Source: Echinicola rosea (GTDB lineage: Bacteria > Bacteroidota > Bacteroidia > Cytophagales > Cyclobacteriaceae). From it: DNA of 64,000 nt. The DNA lies in the NCBI RefSeq assembly GCF_005281475.1, contig NZ_CP040106.1, forward strand, positions 2,942,501-3,006,500, in the 5' to 3' direction. The notes beneath the pieces were generated by a model. It was given only the letters and a program-made list of their open reading frames with translations, searched no databases and was not told the origin of the DNA. A program made the position numbers and the translations under genes. Each line of letters opens with the position of its first letter. Positions within the stretch are counted from its first letter, which is position 1. This document shows positions 44,291 through 52,958 of this stretch, piece by piece.

Positions 44291-45211
44291 GTGTTTGAAG
44301 CCCAAGCCCAAGCCAAAAAAGTGAAAAAACCAGGGAGTAAAAATGATGTCCGACAATCCAACAATTCTACGATCCGACCAATCAGCAACACCTATAGCCA
44401 ACCAAAAGTAATCGAGCCTTCCAAGGGGTGGAAGCTGGTAGATTTTAAAGAGCTCTGGCGGTATAAAGACCTGCTGTATTTCCTGACGCTGCGAGGCATC
44501 AAGGCGCGCTATGCGCAGAGCATATTGGGCGTGGCCTGGGCGATCATCCAGCCGCTGTTTACCACGTTGGTGTTTACGGTGGTTTTTGGTAACCTGGCCA
44601 AAGTGGATTCCAATGGCATGCCCTATATCCTGTTTTCCTATTTGGCCCTGTGGCCGTGGAATTACTTCTCCGGCACCCTCACCGAATCTGCCAACAGCCT
44701 CATTGCCAATTCGGGGATGATCACCAAGGTGTATTTCCCCCGGATGGTGCTGCCACTGGCTTCGATATTTTCCAAGCTGTTGGACTTTATCATAGCCTTT
44801 TTGGTAGTAGTGGGCTTTTTGATCTATTTTCAGGTGATGCCCGGATGGGGATTGGTATTTCTGCCACTGTTGATTGTCCAGTTGCTGCTGACGTCTTTGG
44901 GCATCGGCATGATCCTGTCCGCCATGGCCGTGCAGTACCGCGATGTCAAGCATGCCCTGACTTTCTTGGTGCAACTGTTGATGTATGCAGCACCGGTAGT
45001 TTATAGCACGACGGCCGTACCCGAAGTTTACCGTCCATTTTATATTCTAAACCCCATGGTCGGGGTGATCGAAGGATTTCGCGCCGCCTTTCTGGACCGT
45101 CCGCTCCCTTGGGAATGGATCTGGCCGGGGAGCATTGTCGCAGGGCTGCTTTTCATTTTTGGGATGTTTTATTTCAAACGGATGGAAAGGGTGTTTGCAG
45201 ATGTGGCGTAG
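44291..45211 (+). CDS. wzm: Polysaccharide ABC exporter permease (Wzm type)
   Basis: The 306-residue protein starts with GTG at 44291; the frame is closed upstream by TGA at 44276. A polar N-terminus (about 1-55) precedes the ABC-2 permease core with six membrane segments: KARYAQSILGVAWAIIQPLF, YILFSYLALWPWNYF, LDFIIAFLVVVGFLIYF and others, and a conserved NPMVGVIEGFRAAFL. With the Wzt ATPase it exports undecaprenyl-linked polysaccharide across the inner membrane. It sits directly behind the dyad-containing promoter. Confidence 0.92.
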   Translation: MFEAQAQAKKVKKPGSKNDVRQSNNSTIRPISNTYSQPKVIEPSKGWKLVDFKELWRYKDLLYFLTLRGIKARYAQSILGVAWAIIQPLFTTLVFTVVFGNLAKVDSNGMPYILFSYLALWPWNYFSGTLTESANSLIANSGMITKVYFPRMVLPLASIFSKLLDFIIAFLVVVGFLIYFQVMPGWGLVFLPLLIVQLLLTSLGIGMILSAMAVQYRDVKHALTFLVQLLMYAAPVVYSTTAVPEVYRPFYILNPMVGVIEGFRAAFLDRPLPWEWIWPGSIVAGLLFIFGMFYFKRMERVFADVA

Positions 45212-45574
45212 GGGCGAGAAGTGAGATATGAGACTTGAGATGATTGATATTTTGTGCATTCGTATTGTTTTTCTTTAGTTCCTGGCAGCGGTAGAAGGAA
45301 AACAACTGATCTGCATTTGTAATGCAGATCGCAAGAGCTGGGCATTTGTAATGCCCCCAAAATAATAGTGACTTGTCTTCTGGTCCTCCTCTTCTATGAG
45401 AAGTCAAAGGCCTCAGTCATTTGTTTGGGATTTATGGTCTCAAAAAAGAAATAGAAGGAATTTGCCATCCTAACGCTTCTGATCCGCCTTTGAAATGTGG
45501 ATCGCACGAGCTTGGCATTTATAATGCCCCATTAAAAAAAGAGAATTGTCAATTACTGCGAAACGATTTATCCA
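45212..45574. repeat. Two diverged two-hairpin repeat units between wzm and wzt
   Basis: Unit 1 (about 45308-45356): GATCTGCATT-tgt-AATGCAGATC followed by GGGCATT-tgt-AATGCCC. Unit 2 (about 45481-45529): GATCCGCCTT-tga-AATGTGGATC followed by GGCATT-tat-AATGCC. Both are joined by the linker GCAAGAGCTT/GCACGAGCTT-like sequence, so the whole double hairpin is duplicated with divergence. It interrupts what would otherwise be a tight wzm-wzt operon. Confidence 0.65.
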
Positions 45575-46843
45575 ATGTCTAAATCTATTATCAAAGTAGA
45601 AAACCTTTCCAAGCGCTATCGCTTAGGATTGAAAGAAAAGCGATCCAAGACTTTAGCGGGACAGGTGGGCAATATCATCAAGTCCCCATGGGAAAATTTT
45701 CAGCGGCTTCGGAAGTTGAGCAAGTTTGGGGCGGAGGATGAATCGGTTTTTTGGGCATTGAAGGATGTCAATTTTGAGGTAAAAGAAGGGGAAGTCTTGG
45801 GCATTATTGGGAAGAATGGTGCCGGTAAATCCACCTTGCTCAAGATCCTGTCCCAAATCACTGAACCTACTTCAGGTAAAATCACCCTGAATGGCCGCGT
45901 GGCCTCTTTACTGGAAGTGGGCACTGGCTTTCACCCTGAGCTGACCGGCAGGGAAAACATCTATATGAACGGTACCATCCTCGGCATGACGAGGCGCGAG
46001 ATCGACCGGAAATTGGATGAAATCATTGATTTTTCGGGCATAGAAAAGTTTGTGGACACACCGGTAAAGTTCTATTCCTCGGGCATGAAAGTACGCCTGG
46101 GTTTTTCAGTGGCCGCGCATTTGGAGCCGGAGATTTTGATAATCGATGAGGTGCTGGCCGTTGGGGATTATGAATTTCAGCAAAAGTGCCTCGGTAAAAT
46201 GGAGGATGTAAGCAAGAACCAAGGACGAACGGTGCTCTTTGTGAGCCATAATATGGCGGCAGTGCAGAATTTGTGTAGTAGGGGGCTTTTGTTAGGAAAA
46301 GGAACTTTAGTTTATGAAGGTAACCTCGAAAAATTAATTGAAAAATATTTTAGTTTACAGGGCGGGAGGATGACGAATACCAATGGAAGTTTTGATTTAT
46401 CAACTAAAAAAAAAGAGGAAACGGCGATTACGAGATTGGATATCTATTGTGAAAATAAGTTAACTAATATTGTCCATGCAAATTCGCATGTTACTTTCAA
46501 GGTGGTTTACAATTCCTGTTCTAAATTTAGGGCAACTCATTTCGGAGTTTCTTTTAGAGACCAATTTGGTGATGAAATTATTGCCATTAATAATAAACAT
46601 ACGGGAGATGTCCTCAGCGGAGTTAGTAGTAGCCAAATTATAGTTGATATTCCAGAGTTTCCTTTGTTTAAAGGTTCTTATGAATTGGATTTGTTTTTAG
46701 GAGATGGTTTTTATGATTTTGATGTAATAAAAGGTGCGGGTAGAATTAAAGTTATTGAAAAGGATATTTATAATTCTGGTTTCATACCAGATTCAAGAAA
46801 GAATTTAATCTCGTATAACAAAATTCATTTTTCAAATTCGTAA
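45575..46843 (+). CDS. wzt: Polysaccharide ABC exporter ATPase (Wzt type) with C-terminal carbohydrate-binding domain
   Basis: The 422-residue protein has an ATPase with Walker A GIIGKNGAGKSTLL (about 76-89), signature YSSGMKVRLGFSVA and Walker B ILIIDEVLAVGD. Residues about 260-422 form a Wzt-type C-terminal domain (VTFKVVYNSCSKFRATHFGV and onward), which in known Wzt proteins recognises the modified polysaccharide end. The DNA for the ATPase is of ordinary composition, while the C-terminal part from about 46290 is markedly AT-rich like the following glycosyltransferase genes, suggesting a recombination point at the domain boundary. Confidence 0.93.
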   Translation: MSKSIIKVENLSKRYRLGLKEKRSKTLAGQVGNIIKSPWENFQRLRKLSKFGAEDESVFWALKDVNFEVKEGEVLGIIGKNGAGKSTLLKILSQITEPTSGKITLNGRVASLLEVGTGFHPELTGRENIYMNGTILGMTRREIDRKLDEIIDFSGIEKFVDTPVKFYSSGMKVRLGFSVAAHLEPEILIIDEVLAVGDYEFQQKCLGKMEDVSKNQGRTVLFVSHNMAAVQNLCSRGLLLGKGTLVYEGNLEKLIEKYFSLQGGRMTNTNGSFDLSTKKKEETAITRLDIYCENKLTNIVHANSHVTFKVVYNSCSKFRATHFGVSFRDQFGDEIIAINNKHTGDVLSGVSSSQIIVDIPEFPLFKGSYELDLFLGDGFYDFDVIKGAGRIKVIEKDIYNSGFIPDSRKNLISYNKIHFSNS

Positions 46844-46870
46844 GCAAACCTTAAAGATACTTAAAAAGGG

Positions 46871-47872
46871 ATGTGTGAACTAACGGTTTTATTACCAGTT
46901 TTTAATTCAGAAAGTTATTTAAAGGAAGCTGTTGAATCTATTTTAAATCAAACTTTTAAGAACTTTAAGTTAATAATTATTAATGATGGATCCACAGATC
47001 GATCAAAGGAAATAATTGAAAAATTTAATGATTCTAGAATTTTACTTTTGGAAAATGATGAAAATAAGGGTTTAATTTATTCTTTAAACAAAGGGCTAAA
47101 ATGTATTGATACCAAATATATGGTTCGGATGGATTCTGATGATATTTCACATCCAGACAGAATGAGACGGTTATTAGAATACATGGAGGAAGATGAAGAG
47201 ATTGGTATTTGCGGAACAAAAGTGGGGGATTTTAGTGAAAATAGAGTTTCGGATATTGCAAATATTGATGATGACAAATTGAGAGCCGTTCATTTATTAA
47301 ATTGTTCTATAACGCATGCATCTGCCATGTATAGAATGGATATAATAAATAGAAATAATTTAATATATCATGAAAGATATAAACATTCTGAAGATAACGA
47401 CTTTATTACTAATGTTTTAAGTGTATCTAAAGGAGCAATTTTGAATCAGAATCTATATTGGGTCAGAAAACATGATGATCAGGTTTCAAGTAGATTTAGG
47501 GATTTTCAGAAGCGCAGTAGCACAAAAAGACGTGTAGAGTTACTTAATGAGGTTTTTGGGGTGAATTTACACAGTGAAGAAATAAAGTTGTACCAAACAT
47601 TGAGCTATAAAGAGCCCGGATTGAATAGCGGTGAACTTTATGACCTTGGGAAGTTAGTATTAAAATTGGAACGTGTAATCATCGCTAATGATGATTTCGA
47701 ATTTGATAGAAAGGAGTTTTTGAAATTACTCTATAGGAGGTTGGATATCATCTATTTGAAGCATAGTTCTTTGGGTATGTCTGTATTTGTAAACTACCTA
47801 AGACAGTTTCTATTAAATAGACAAACTCGAATCGGTGCGAGGTTATTTATTAAATCATTAATACGAAGATAG
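46871..47872 (+). CDS. GT2 family glycosyltransferase
   Basis: The 333-residue GT-A fold enzyme begins LTVLLPVFNSESYLKEAVES and has IIINDGSTDRS and the metal-binding RMDSDDISHPDRM (DxD, about 90). ITHASAMYRMD and EDNDFITNVL match the acceptor region. It adds a sugar from a nucleotide-sugar to the growing polysaccharide at the cytoplasmic face. DNA is AT-rich, as in neighbouring genes up to about 54.7 kb. Confidence 0.9.
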   Translation: MCELTVLLPVFNSESYLKEAVESILNQTFKNFKLIIINDGSTDRSKEIIEKFNDSRILLLENDENKGLIYSLNKGLKCIDTKYMVRMDSDDISHPDRMRRLLEYMEEDEEIGICGTKVGDFSENRVSDIANIDDDKLRAVHLLNCSITHASAMYRMDIINRNNLIYHERYKHSEDNDFITNVLSVSKGAILNQNLYWVRKHDDQVSSRFRDFQKRSSTKRRVELLNEVFGVNLHSEEIKLYQTLSYKEPGLNSGELYDLGKLVLKLERVIIANDDFEFDRKEFLKLLYRRLDIIYLKHSSLGMSVFVNYLRQFLLNRQTRIGARLFIKSLIRR

Positions 47873-47874
47873 AA

Positions 47875-48576
47875 ATGAATAGAATTGATTTAATACAGAG
47901 GTCTTTACAGTTTAATAAAGGAAAGAGATATTTAGAGATTGGAGTGCGAACCTGTAGCAATTTGTTTAGAGTGAAGTGTGAAAACAAAGTTGGTGTTGAT
48001 CCTACTTATCGGTTGTCCAAAAAAGATAAAATCAAAATGGCACTTGGGTGGGAAAAATCTCAATTATATAGAATGCACAGCGATGATTTTTTTTCTCAAA
48101 ACCCCAAGGGAATACTTGATAATGGCTTTGATGTGATTTTTGTGGATGGTTTGCATAATTATAAGCAATCTTTGCAGGATGTTGAAAATGGACTAAAGTA
48201 TTTAAACAAGAATGGAGTAATTATACTGCATGATTGCAACCCAACTTCTGCCGCAAGAGCAACGCCCATAAAGAATTCATTTGATGAATTGGTGCCAAAA
48301 ATAAAATCAGGCCAAATAGAAGGTTGGGATGGAGGCTGGAACGGTGATGTATGGAAAACCATCGTCCACTTAAGGTCTACTCGAACTGATTTGAGTATTA
48401 TCACCATAGACGATGATCAAGGGTTGGGAGTGATAATTAATAGGGATGAGAAGAACCGTAATTCCGTTGATATTCGGGAATTAGAGCAAGCAGACTATGG
48501 GTTTTTAGCCAAAGATAGACGGACGTTATTAAATCTTAAGTCAGAAAATGAATTACAGCACTTTTTCGAAGGATAA
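47875..48576 (+). CDS. Class I SAM-dependent methyltransferase (Methyltransf_24-like)
   Basis: The 233-residue protein has RYLEIGVRTCSNLF as a variant SAM-binding loop (about 18-31), then GFDVIFVDGLHNYKQSLQDV and GVIILHDCNPTSAARATP. It is likely to methylate a sugar or terminal residue of the polysaccharide. A terminal methyl group is a known recognition mark for Wzt C-terminal domains, which would fit this locus, but the assignment is inferred. It overlaps the next gene by 29 bases. Confidence 0.75.
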   Translation: MNRIDLIQRSLQFNKGKRYLEIGVRTCSNLFRVKCENKVGVDPTYRLSKKDKIKMALGWEKSQLYRMHSDDFFSQNPKGILDNGFDVIFVDGLHNYKQSLQDVENGLKYLNKNGVIILHDCNPTSAARATPIKNSFDELVPKIKSGQIEGWDGGWNGDVWKTIVHLRSTRTDLSIITIDDDQGLGVIINRDEKNRNSVDIRELEQADYGFLAKDRRTLLNLKSENELQHFFEG

Positions 48577-49420
48577 TCGGGCAAGCCTGAAAATCCACCA
48601 TTTTTTGATTACTAGATTCAATGTGGAATATTTAGAAAAGGTAGAAGCAAATCTATCTATTTCAGTAGATGATTGGTTGGAGAGACGCTTTGAGCTGTTT
48701 TTTACTTATTGCTATCCCTCGGTGGTTCAACAATCAGAAATGGATTTTACTTGGTTGATATATTTCGACCTGAATACACCAGATGCATACATTGAAAGAA
48801 TCCTTAAAAAGGACTTTGCTAAAGTAATCAAGCCTGCTTTTGCTACTACATGGAAAAATATCAATGAAAACATACGAGGTGAAATTTCTCACTTCGATAT
48901 AGAAGAAAACGATTTGATCATTAGCTCAAGATTAGACAATGATGATGCGCTATCCGCAGATTACATCATAACCATTCAAGAAGCAGTCAAATCTAAGTTT
49001 CTTCTCGAGCGTCAATTGCCTTTTGCAATTGACTTAAAAAATGGACTAGTATATTCTTCCAAAGAAAGTTGTTTGTATAGCGTTTCAAGAAAAAGTAATC
49101 CTTTTATCTCACTTGTTGCAAGCAACCAAGGGAATTTAGAAACTGTTTTTGATTATCAGCATCAGGAAATAACGTCCCGCTTTAAATCGATACAGATTTC
49201 TGGCAAACCATTGTGGTTCCAAAATATACATGATACTAATATATCAAACAGGGCTTATGGCAAACTAAAATTATTTGGCTATGAATCTTTACAGAGGGAA
49301 TTTGGTGTTAATGTAGAGCTAGGAAAGGTGAGAGTTGGGCGTCTAATAACTATGAAAACAAAAGAGGTGTTTAGACGACTTAGCAAAATGATTTTCAAAA
49401 AGTGTTCTTGGTTTCAGTGA
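48548..49420 (+). CDS. Putative rhamnosyltransferase-family protein
   Basis: The 290-residue protein resembles the putative rhamnosyl transferase family: HHFLITRFNVEYLEKVEANL at the start, DWLERRFELFFTYCYPSVVQ, FTWLIYFDLNTPDAYIERIL and SSRLDNDDALSADYI (DxD-like site near 135). A GT-A-like transferase acting in polysaccharide assembly is inferred. It overlaps genes on both sides, so it is translationally coupled. Confidence 0.72.
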   Translation: MNYSTFSKDNRASLKIHHFLITRFNVEYLEKVEANLSISVDDWLERRFELFFTYCYPSVVQQSEMDFTWLIYFDLNTPDAYIERILKKDFAKVIKPAFATTWKNINENIRGEISHFDIEENDLIISSRLDNDDALSADYIITIQEAVKSKFLLERQLPFAIDLKNGLVYSSKESCLYSVSRKSNPFISLVASNQGNLETVFDYQHQEITSRFKSIQISGKPLWFQNIHDTNISNRAYGKLKLFGYESLQREFGVNVELGKVRVGRLITMKTKEVFRRLSKMIFKKCSWFQ

Positions 49421-50319
49421 TCATTCCTGTATATAATGCTGCGCAATTTGTCAAAATTGCGGTAGCATCTACTGTCGATCTTACCGAAGTTGGCGAAGTG
49501 ATATTGATTGAAGATGGTTCGCCTGATGGAGCTTTGGAAATCTGCTTGCAATTGGCTGAACATTATGATAAAGTAAGTTTGTACCAGCATCCGAATGGAG
49601 CAAACAAGGGAGCCGCAGCAAGCAGAAACCTTGGAATTGAAAAGGCAACATGCGATTTTGTTGCGTTTTTAGATGCTGATGATTGGTATTTGCCTCACCG
49701 ATTTAAGAAGGACAAGGAAGTCTTTACTTTTCATCCGAGTACTGATGTAGCCTATTCCTGCACTGTGTTGGAGGAAGATTTATATCAGCCAGTTGTCAAG
49801 AGGTATGGTGTTAGGTATGATCCAAAGAAACAACTAAAGCAGGAAGTTACCCCTTTGGAATTTTATGAATGGAAATTAATGAATAAAAAGGTGCTTTTTA
49901 ATACTAATAGCATCACTTTGAGAAGAGAGTTTTTATTGAAGGATAAATGCTTTGATACACGACTTCGACTCCATCAGGATTCCGAATTGTGGAATAGACT
50001 GATGAGGAGGGGGGACTTTCAAGCGGCAGAATGGCAAAATCCAGTAGCGGTAGTAAGACGCCATGAAGGCAATAGAATTACACATAGGTCTCATACATCC
50101 GCATTGAAAATGCTGGCCGTAATGATGGATAATATTGGGTTTGAAAACCTAGAGAAATTTGAAAGACAGTATCTCTTCGAACAGTTTCTCAGAAATGAAA
50201 GCAAGCAATATAAAAACCATTGGAAAAGGAGGCTTGTATATTATTTAAACAGATTTGTTAATAGACTTTGGCGTGATAAATTTTTGAAGCTAAAAATGAA
50301 GCAGTATGGTATTGATTAG
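49402..50319 (+). CDS. GT2 family glycosyltransferase
   Basis: The 305-residue enzyme starts at GTG 49402 (TTG 49408 is possible), overlapping the previous gene by 19 bases. GT-A motifs are SVIIPVYNAAQFV, ILIEDGSPDGALE, ASRNLGIEKATCDFVAFLDA and DADDWYLPHRF (DxDD). HQDSELWNRLMRRGDF marks the acceptor loop. It is part of the polysaccharide assembly set. Confidence 0.9.
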   Translation: MFLVSVIIPVYNAAQFVKIAVASTVDLTEVGEVILIEDGSPDGALEICLQLAEHYDKVSLYQHPNGANKGAAASRNLGIEKATCDFVAFLDADDWYLPHRFKKDKEVFTFHPSTDVAYSCTVLEEDLYQPVVKRYGVRYDPKKQLKQEVTPLEFYEWKLMNKKVLFNTNSITLRREFLLKDKCFDTRLRLHQDSELWNRLMRRGDFQAAEWQNPVAVVRRHEGNRITHRSHTSALKMLAVMMDNIGFENLEKFERQYLFEQFLRNESKQYKNHWKRRLVYYLNRFVNRLWRDKFLKLKMKQYGID

Positions 50320-51151
50320 TGTAATTATTCCTACATATAATCGGGCTAAGATGCTTCCTCGAGCCATAGAAAGTGTCATCCAGCAGACTCTTAAAGAATG
50401 GGAATTGATCATTATAGATGATGGAAGTACTGACAATACCAAGTCAGTAGTGGATGAGTTTCTCTCAGATAAGAGGATCAGTTATTTGTATCAAGAGAAT
50501 AGAGGCGTTTCTGCAGCGAGAAACTTAGGAACGGAAAAAGCAATCGGGAATTTCTTTTGTTTTTTAGACAGTGATGACTGGGTAAAGAAGGAGTGGCTGG
50601 ATGATTTTTTTCAGAAGTACTGCAGCAATAAGCAACTTGAAGTGATAATAGGCGGGTTTTGTGTGTCTAAGGATAATAGAATCGTTAAAAATAGAAGAGC
50701 AGAAGCGGAGAAGTATAACAATACTTTGCCTGGGACTTATTTTATAAAATCAGCTCTGTTCAAGGAAATTGGTGGTTTTGATACACATTTATCCTATGGT
50801 GAAAATACAGAGCTTTTTTTTCGGGTTTATCAGCAAAGCCCAAAAGTAGGCTATCTGAAAAAGGAAAACTTGATTTATAATAAGTCGAACAGTGGAGGAA
50901 GTATGGATTTAGGAAATCAGGTTAAATCCCTCAAGCATATTTTGAAAAAGCACGAAGATCTTCTAGATGCAAATGTGAAATTTCTGTATTTGCAGATTAT
51001 TGGTGTAAGTTTAATGAAAACAGGAGACCTTCAAGATTCAAAGTACTATCTGGGAAAGGCATATTTGTTAAAGCCATGGAAAATTAAAACACTGCTTCGT
51101 TTCCTGATTTCCCTTTCTCCATTTTTGATCAGAAGAATTTACCAGAAATAA
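50306..51151 (+). CDS. GT2 family glycosyltransferase
   Basis: The 281-residue GT-A enzyme has SVIIPTYNRAKMLPRAIESV, LIIIDDGSTDNTKSV, SAARNLGTEKAIGNFFCFLD and DSDDWVKKEWLDDFF. It overlaps the preceding gene by 14 bases. Acceptor and donor sugars cannot be told from sequence. Confidence 0.9.
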   Translation: MVLISVIIPTYNRAKMLPRAIESVIQQTLKEWELIIIDDGSTDNTKSVVDEFLSDKRISYLYQENRGVSAARNLGTEKAIGNFFCFLDSDDWVKKEWLDDFFQKYCSNKQLEVIIGGFCVSKDNRIVKNRRAEAEKYNNTLPGTYFIKSALFKEIGGFDTHLSYGENTELFFRVYQQSPKVGYLKKENLIYNKSNSGGSMDLGNQVKSLKHILKKHEDLLDANVKFLYLQIIGVSLMKTGDLQDSKYYLGKAYLLKPWKIKTLLRFLISLSPFLIRRIYQK

Positions 51152-51159
51152 TTTCCAAG

Positions 51160-52080
51160 ATGATGGAGGAGCGTTTTGCTGGATTTATCATTACCTATAA
51201 TCGGCCTGTTAAACTGACCGAGACCATAGAGAAAGTTTTATCTCAGACCTACTCCCCAGAGAAATTATGGATAATAGACAATAGCGACAATGAGGACACT
51301 GAAAGGAAGATAAATACCCTTACGTATGAAAATGTAATTTACCATAAAGTAGGTTATAATGCTGGACCAGCCGGTGCTGCAAAAATTGGCTTGTGTTTGG
51401 CAGCGGAAGAGGGGGTTGATTGGATATATTGGGGAGATGATGATGACCCACCCGTATTTCCTAATGTGTTTGAACGTCTATTTAATATCATACGCTTAGA
51501 AAGTGCTTCATATAAAATTGGACAGATAGGAATAGTAGGTCAATACTTTGATGAAAAGAGGGGATTATTGGTAAGGATCAGTGATAAGCAGCTCAAAAAT
51601 AGTAAAACATTGCCGGTAGATAATATTGCAGGGAATCAATGCAAATTGATAAATGCAAGGGTGGTGACTATGGGCATTTATCCAGATGAGGAGTTGTTTT
51701 TTGGTTTTGAGGAATTGAGTTTTGATGTCAAACTCAAAATTGCAGGATTTCAAAGTGTAATTGATGGGTCTTTTCAGTATACATTAAGAGAGAAATATGG
51801 CAAGTTGGGGTTTAAAAAGGGTGTTGTGAGAAAAAGGAATGTCAATTCTCTCTGGAGAAACTATTATTCCACAAGAAATTTACTTTATATTTTGAAGGAC
51901 AATGGCTATTACACGGCAGTAGTTTATCAAATAATAAGGAGGTTATTAAAAATAGGAGTGGCCTATAGATATGGCCGGAAGTATGGCCATTATAATATGC
52001 AAACTACATTGGTAGGTATTTCCCATTTTTTGGTAGGGAGAAAAGGGGAAAATAAGCACATTGGTTATGGAAGGAAATAG
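51160..52080 (+). CDS. GT2 family glycosyltransferase, galactofuranosyltransferase-like
   Basis: The 306-residue protein has AGFIITYNRPVKLTETIEKV, LWIIDNSDNEDTERK, VGYNAGPAGAAKIGLCLAAE and the acidic WIYWGDDDDPPVF metal site. FFGFEELSFDVKLKIAGFQ resembles the active-site loop of GlfT-like enzymes. The N-GPAGA motif with DDDD is typical of this branch, so transfer of a furanose sugar is possible. Confidence 0.82.
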   Translation: MMEERFAGFIITYNRPVKLTETIEKVLSQTYSPEKLWIIDNSDNEDTERKINTLTYENVIYHKVGYNAGPAGAAKIGLCLAAEEGVDWIYWGDDDDPPVFPNVFERLFNIIRLESASYKIGQIGIVGQYFDEKRGLLVRISDKQLKNSKTLPVDNIAGNQCKLINARVVTMGIYPDEELFFGFEELSFDVKLKIAGFQSVIDGSFQYTLREKYGKLGFKKGVVRKRNVNSLWRNYYSTRNLLYILKDNGYYTAVVYQIIRRLLKIGVAYRYGRKYGHYNMQTTLVGISHFLVGRKGENKHIGYGRK

Positions 52081-52942
52081 TCCTTTTTTTTCCATTGTAT
52101 TACCCGTGTTCAATAGGGCCTTTATTGTCCAAAATGCCATTGAGTCTGTAATAAATCAAATTTTCACTGATTGGGAATTAATTATAGTGAATGATGCTTC
52201 AGAAGACGGAAGCGATCAGATTATCCATGATTACTTAGAGGACAAAAGAATCCGATACTTTGAAAATGAGGTAAATAAAGGAGCTGCAGCATCGAGAAAT
52301 ATTGGTATAAAGCAATCCAAAGGAGCCTATATTTCATTTTTGGATAGTGATAATAGGTTTCATCCTGATTTTTTAGTCGTGTTTAATAGGACGATTGTTG
52401 CAAATATAGATTCGGAAATATTTTGGGGAGGAGTAGAAAGAGAAATTATAAAAAATGGAAGCATCAGTCACATTGAAAAACATCATTGGAAACCTAATGT
52501 GACTAAGAAAAATTTCTGCCTAAAACAAATTAGAACGAGTACGGGGAGAGGACTAGTTGTCAGTCGAAAAGCTTGCATAGAAGCTGGCTTATTTGATGAG
52601 ATGATGCCAGCGGCTGAAGACACTGAGTTTTTGCTTCGTCTTTTCCAAAAATACAAAGGGAAGTGGATAGAGGGGTATTGGTATAGGGCTGTGATTCATG
52701 AAAATGATCGGCTTTCAACCAATTATCAAAAACAAGCCGAGGCATATTCAATTTTAATTAGAAAGCACATGCAGTTGTTTGAGTCAAATCCAAAAAGCTC
52801 AGGACGTTTTTTTCGCAAAGGAGCTTATTATTACTATTTGTGCAGAGATAAAAAAAATGCTTACAAGACCTTGTTTAGAGGGGTAAGACTAAATCCATTC
52901 GATGGGAAATATTATTATTATTTTATCAGATTTTTATTTTGA
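52067..52942 (+). CDS. GT2 family glycosyltransferase
   Basis: The ATG at 52067 gives 291 residues; the TTG at 52061 is in frame but less likely. GT-A motifs are FSIVLPVFNRAFIVQNAIES, LIIVNDASEDGSDQII and FLDSDNRFHPDFL. The third residue of the acidic motif is Asn instead of the usual Asp (DSDN for DSDD). It overlaps the previous gene by 14 bases. Confidence 0.88.
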   Translation: MEGNSPFFSIVLPVFNRAFIVQNAIESVINQIFTDWELIIVNDASEDGSDQIIHDYLEDKRIRYFENEVNKGAAASRNIGIKQSKGAYISFLDSDNRFHPDFLVVFNRTIVANIDSEIFWGGVEREIIKNGSISHIEKHHWKPNVTKKNFCLKQIRTSTGRGLVVSRKACIEAGLFDEMMPAAEDTEFLLRLFQKYKGKWIEGYWYRAVIHENDRLSTNYQKQAEAYSILIRKHMQLFESNPKSSGRFFRKGAYYYYLCRDKKNAYKTLFRGVRLNPFDGKYYYYFIRFLF

Positions 52943-52958
52943 TGTAAAGATAAGATAA

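Noticed and set aside
44246..44974. Minus-strand 242-codon open frame opposite the Wzm permease gene
   Set aside because: It is a His/Gln-rich shadow of a convincing plus-strand membrane protein gene and has no family features.
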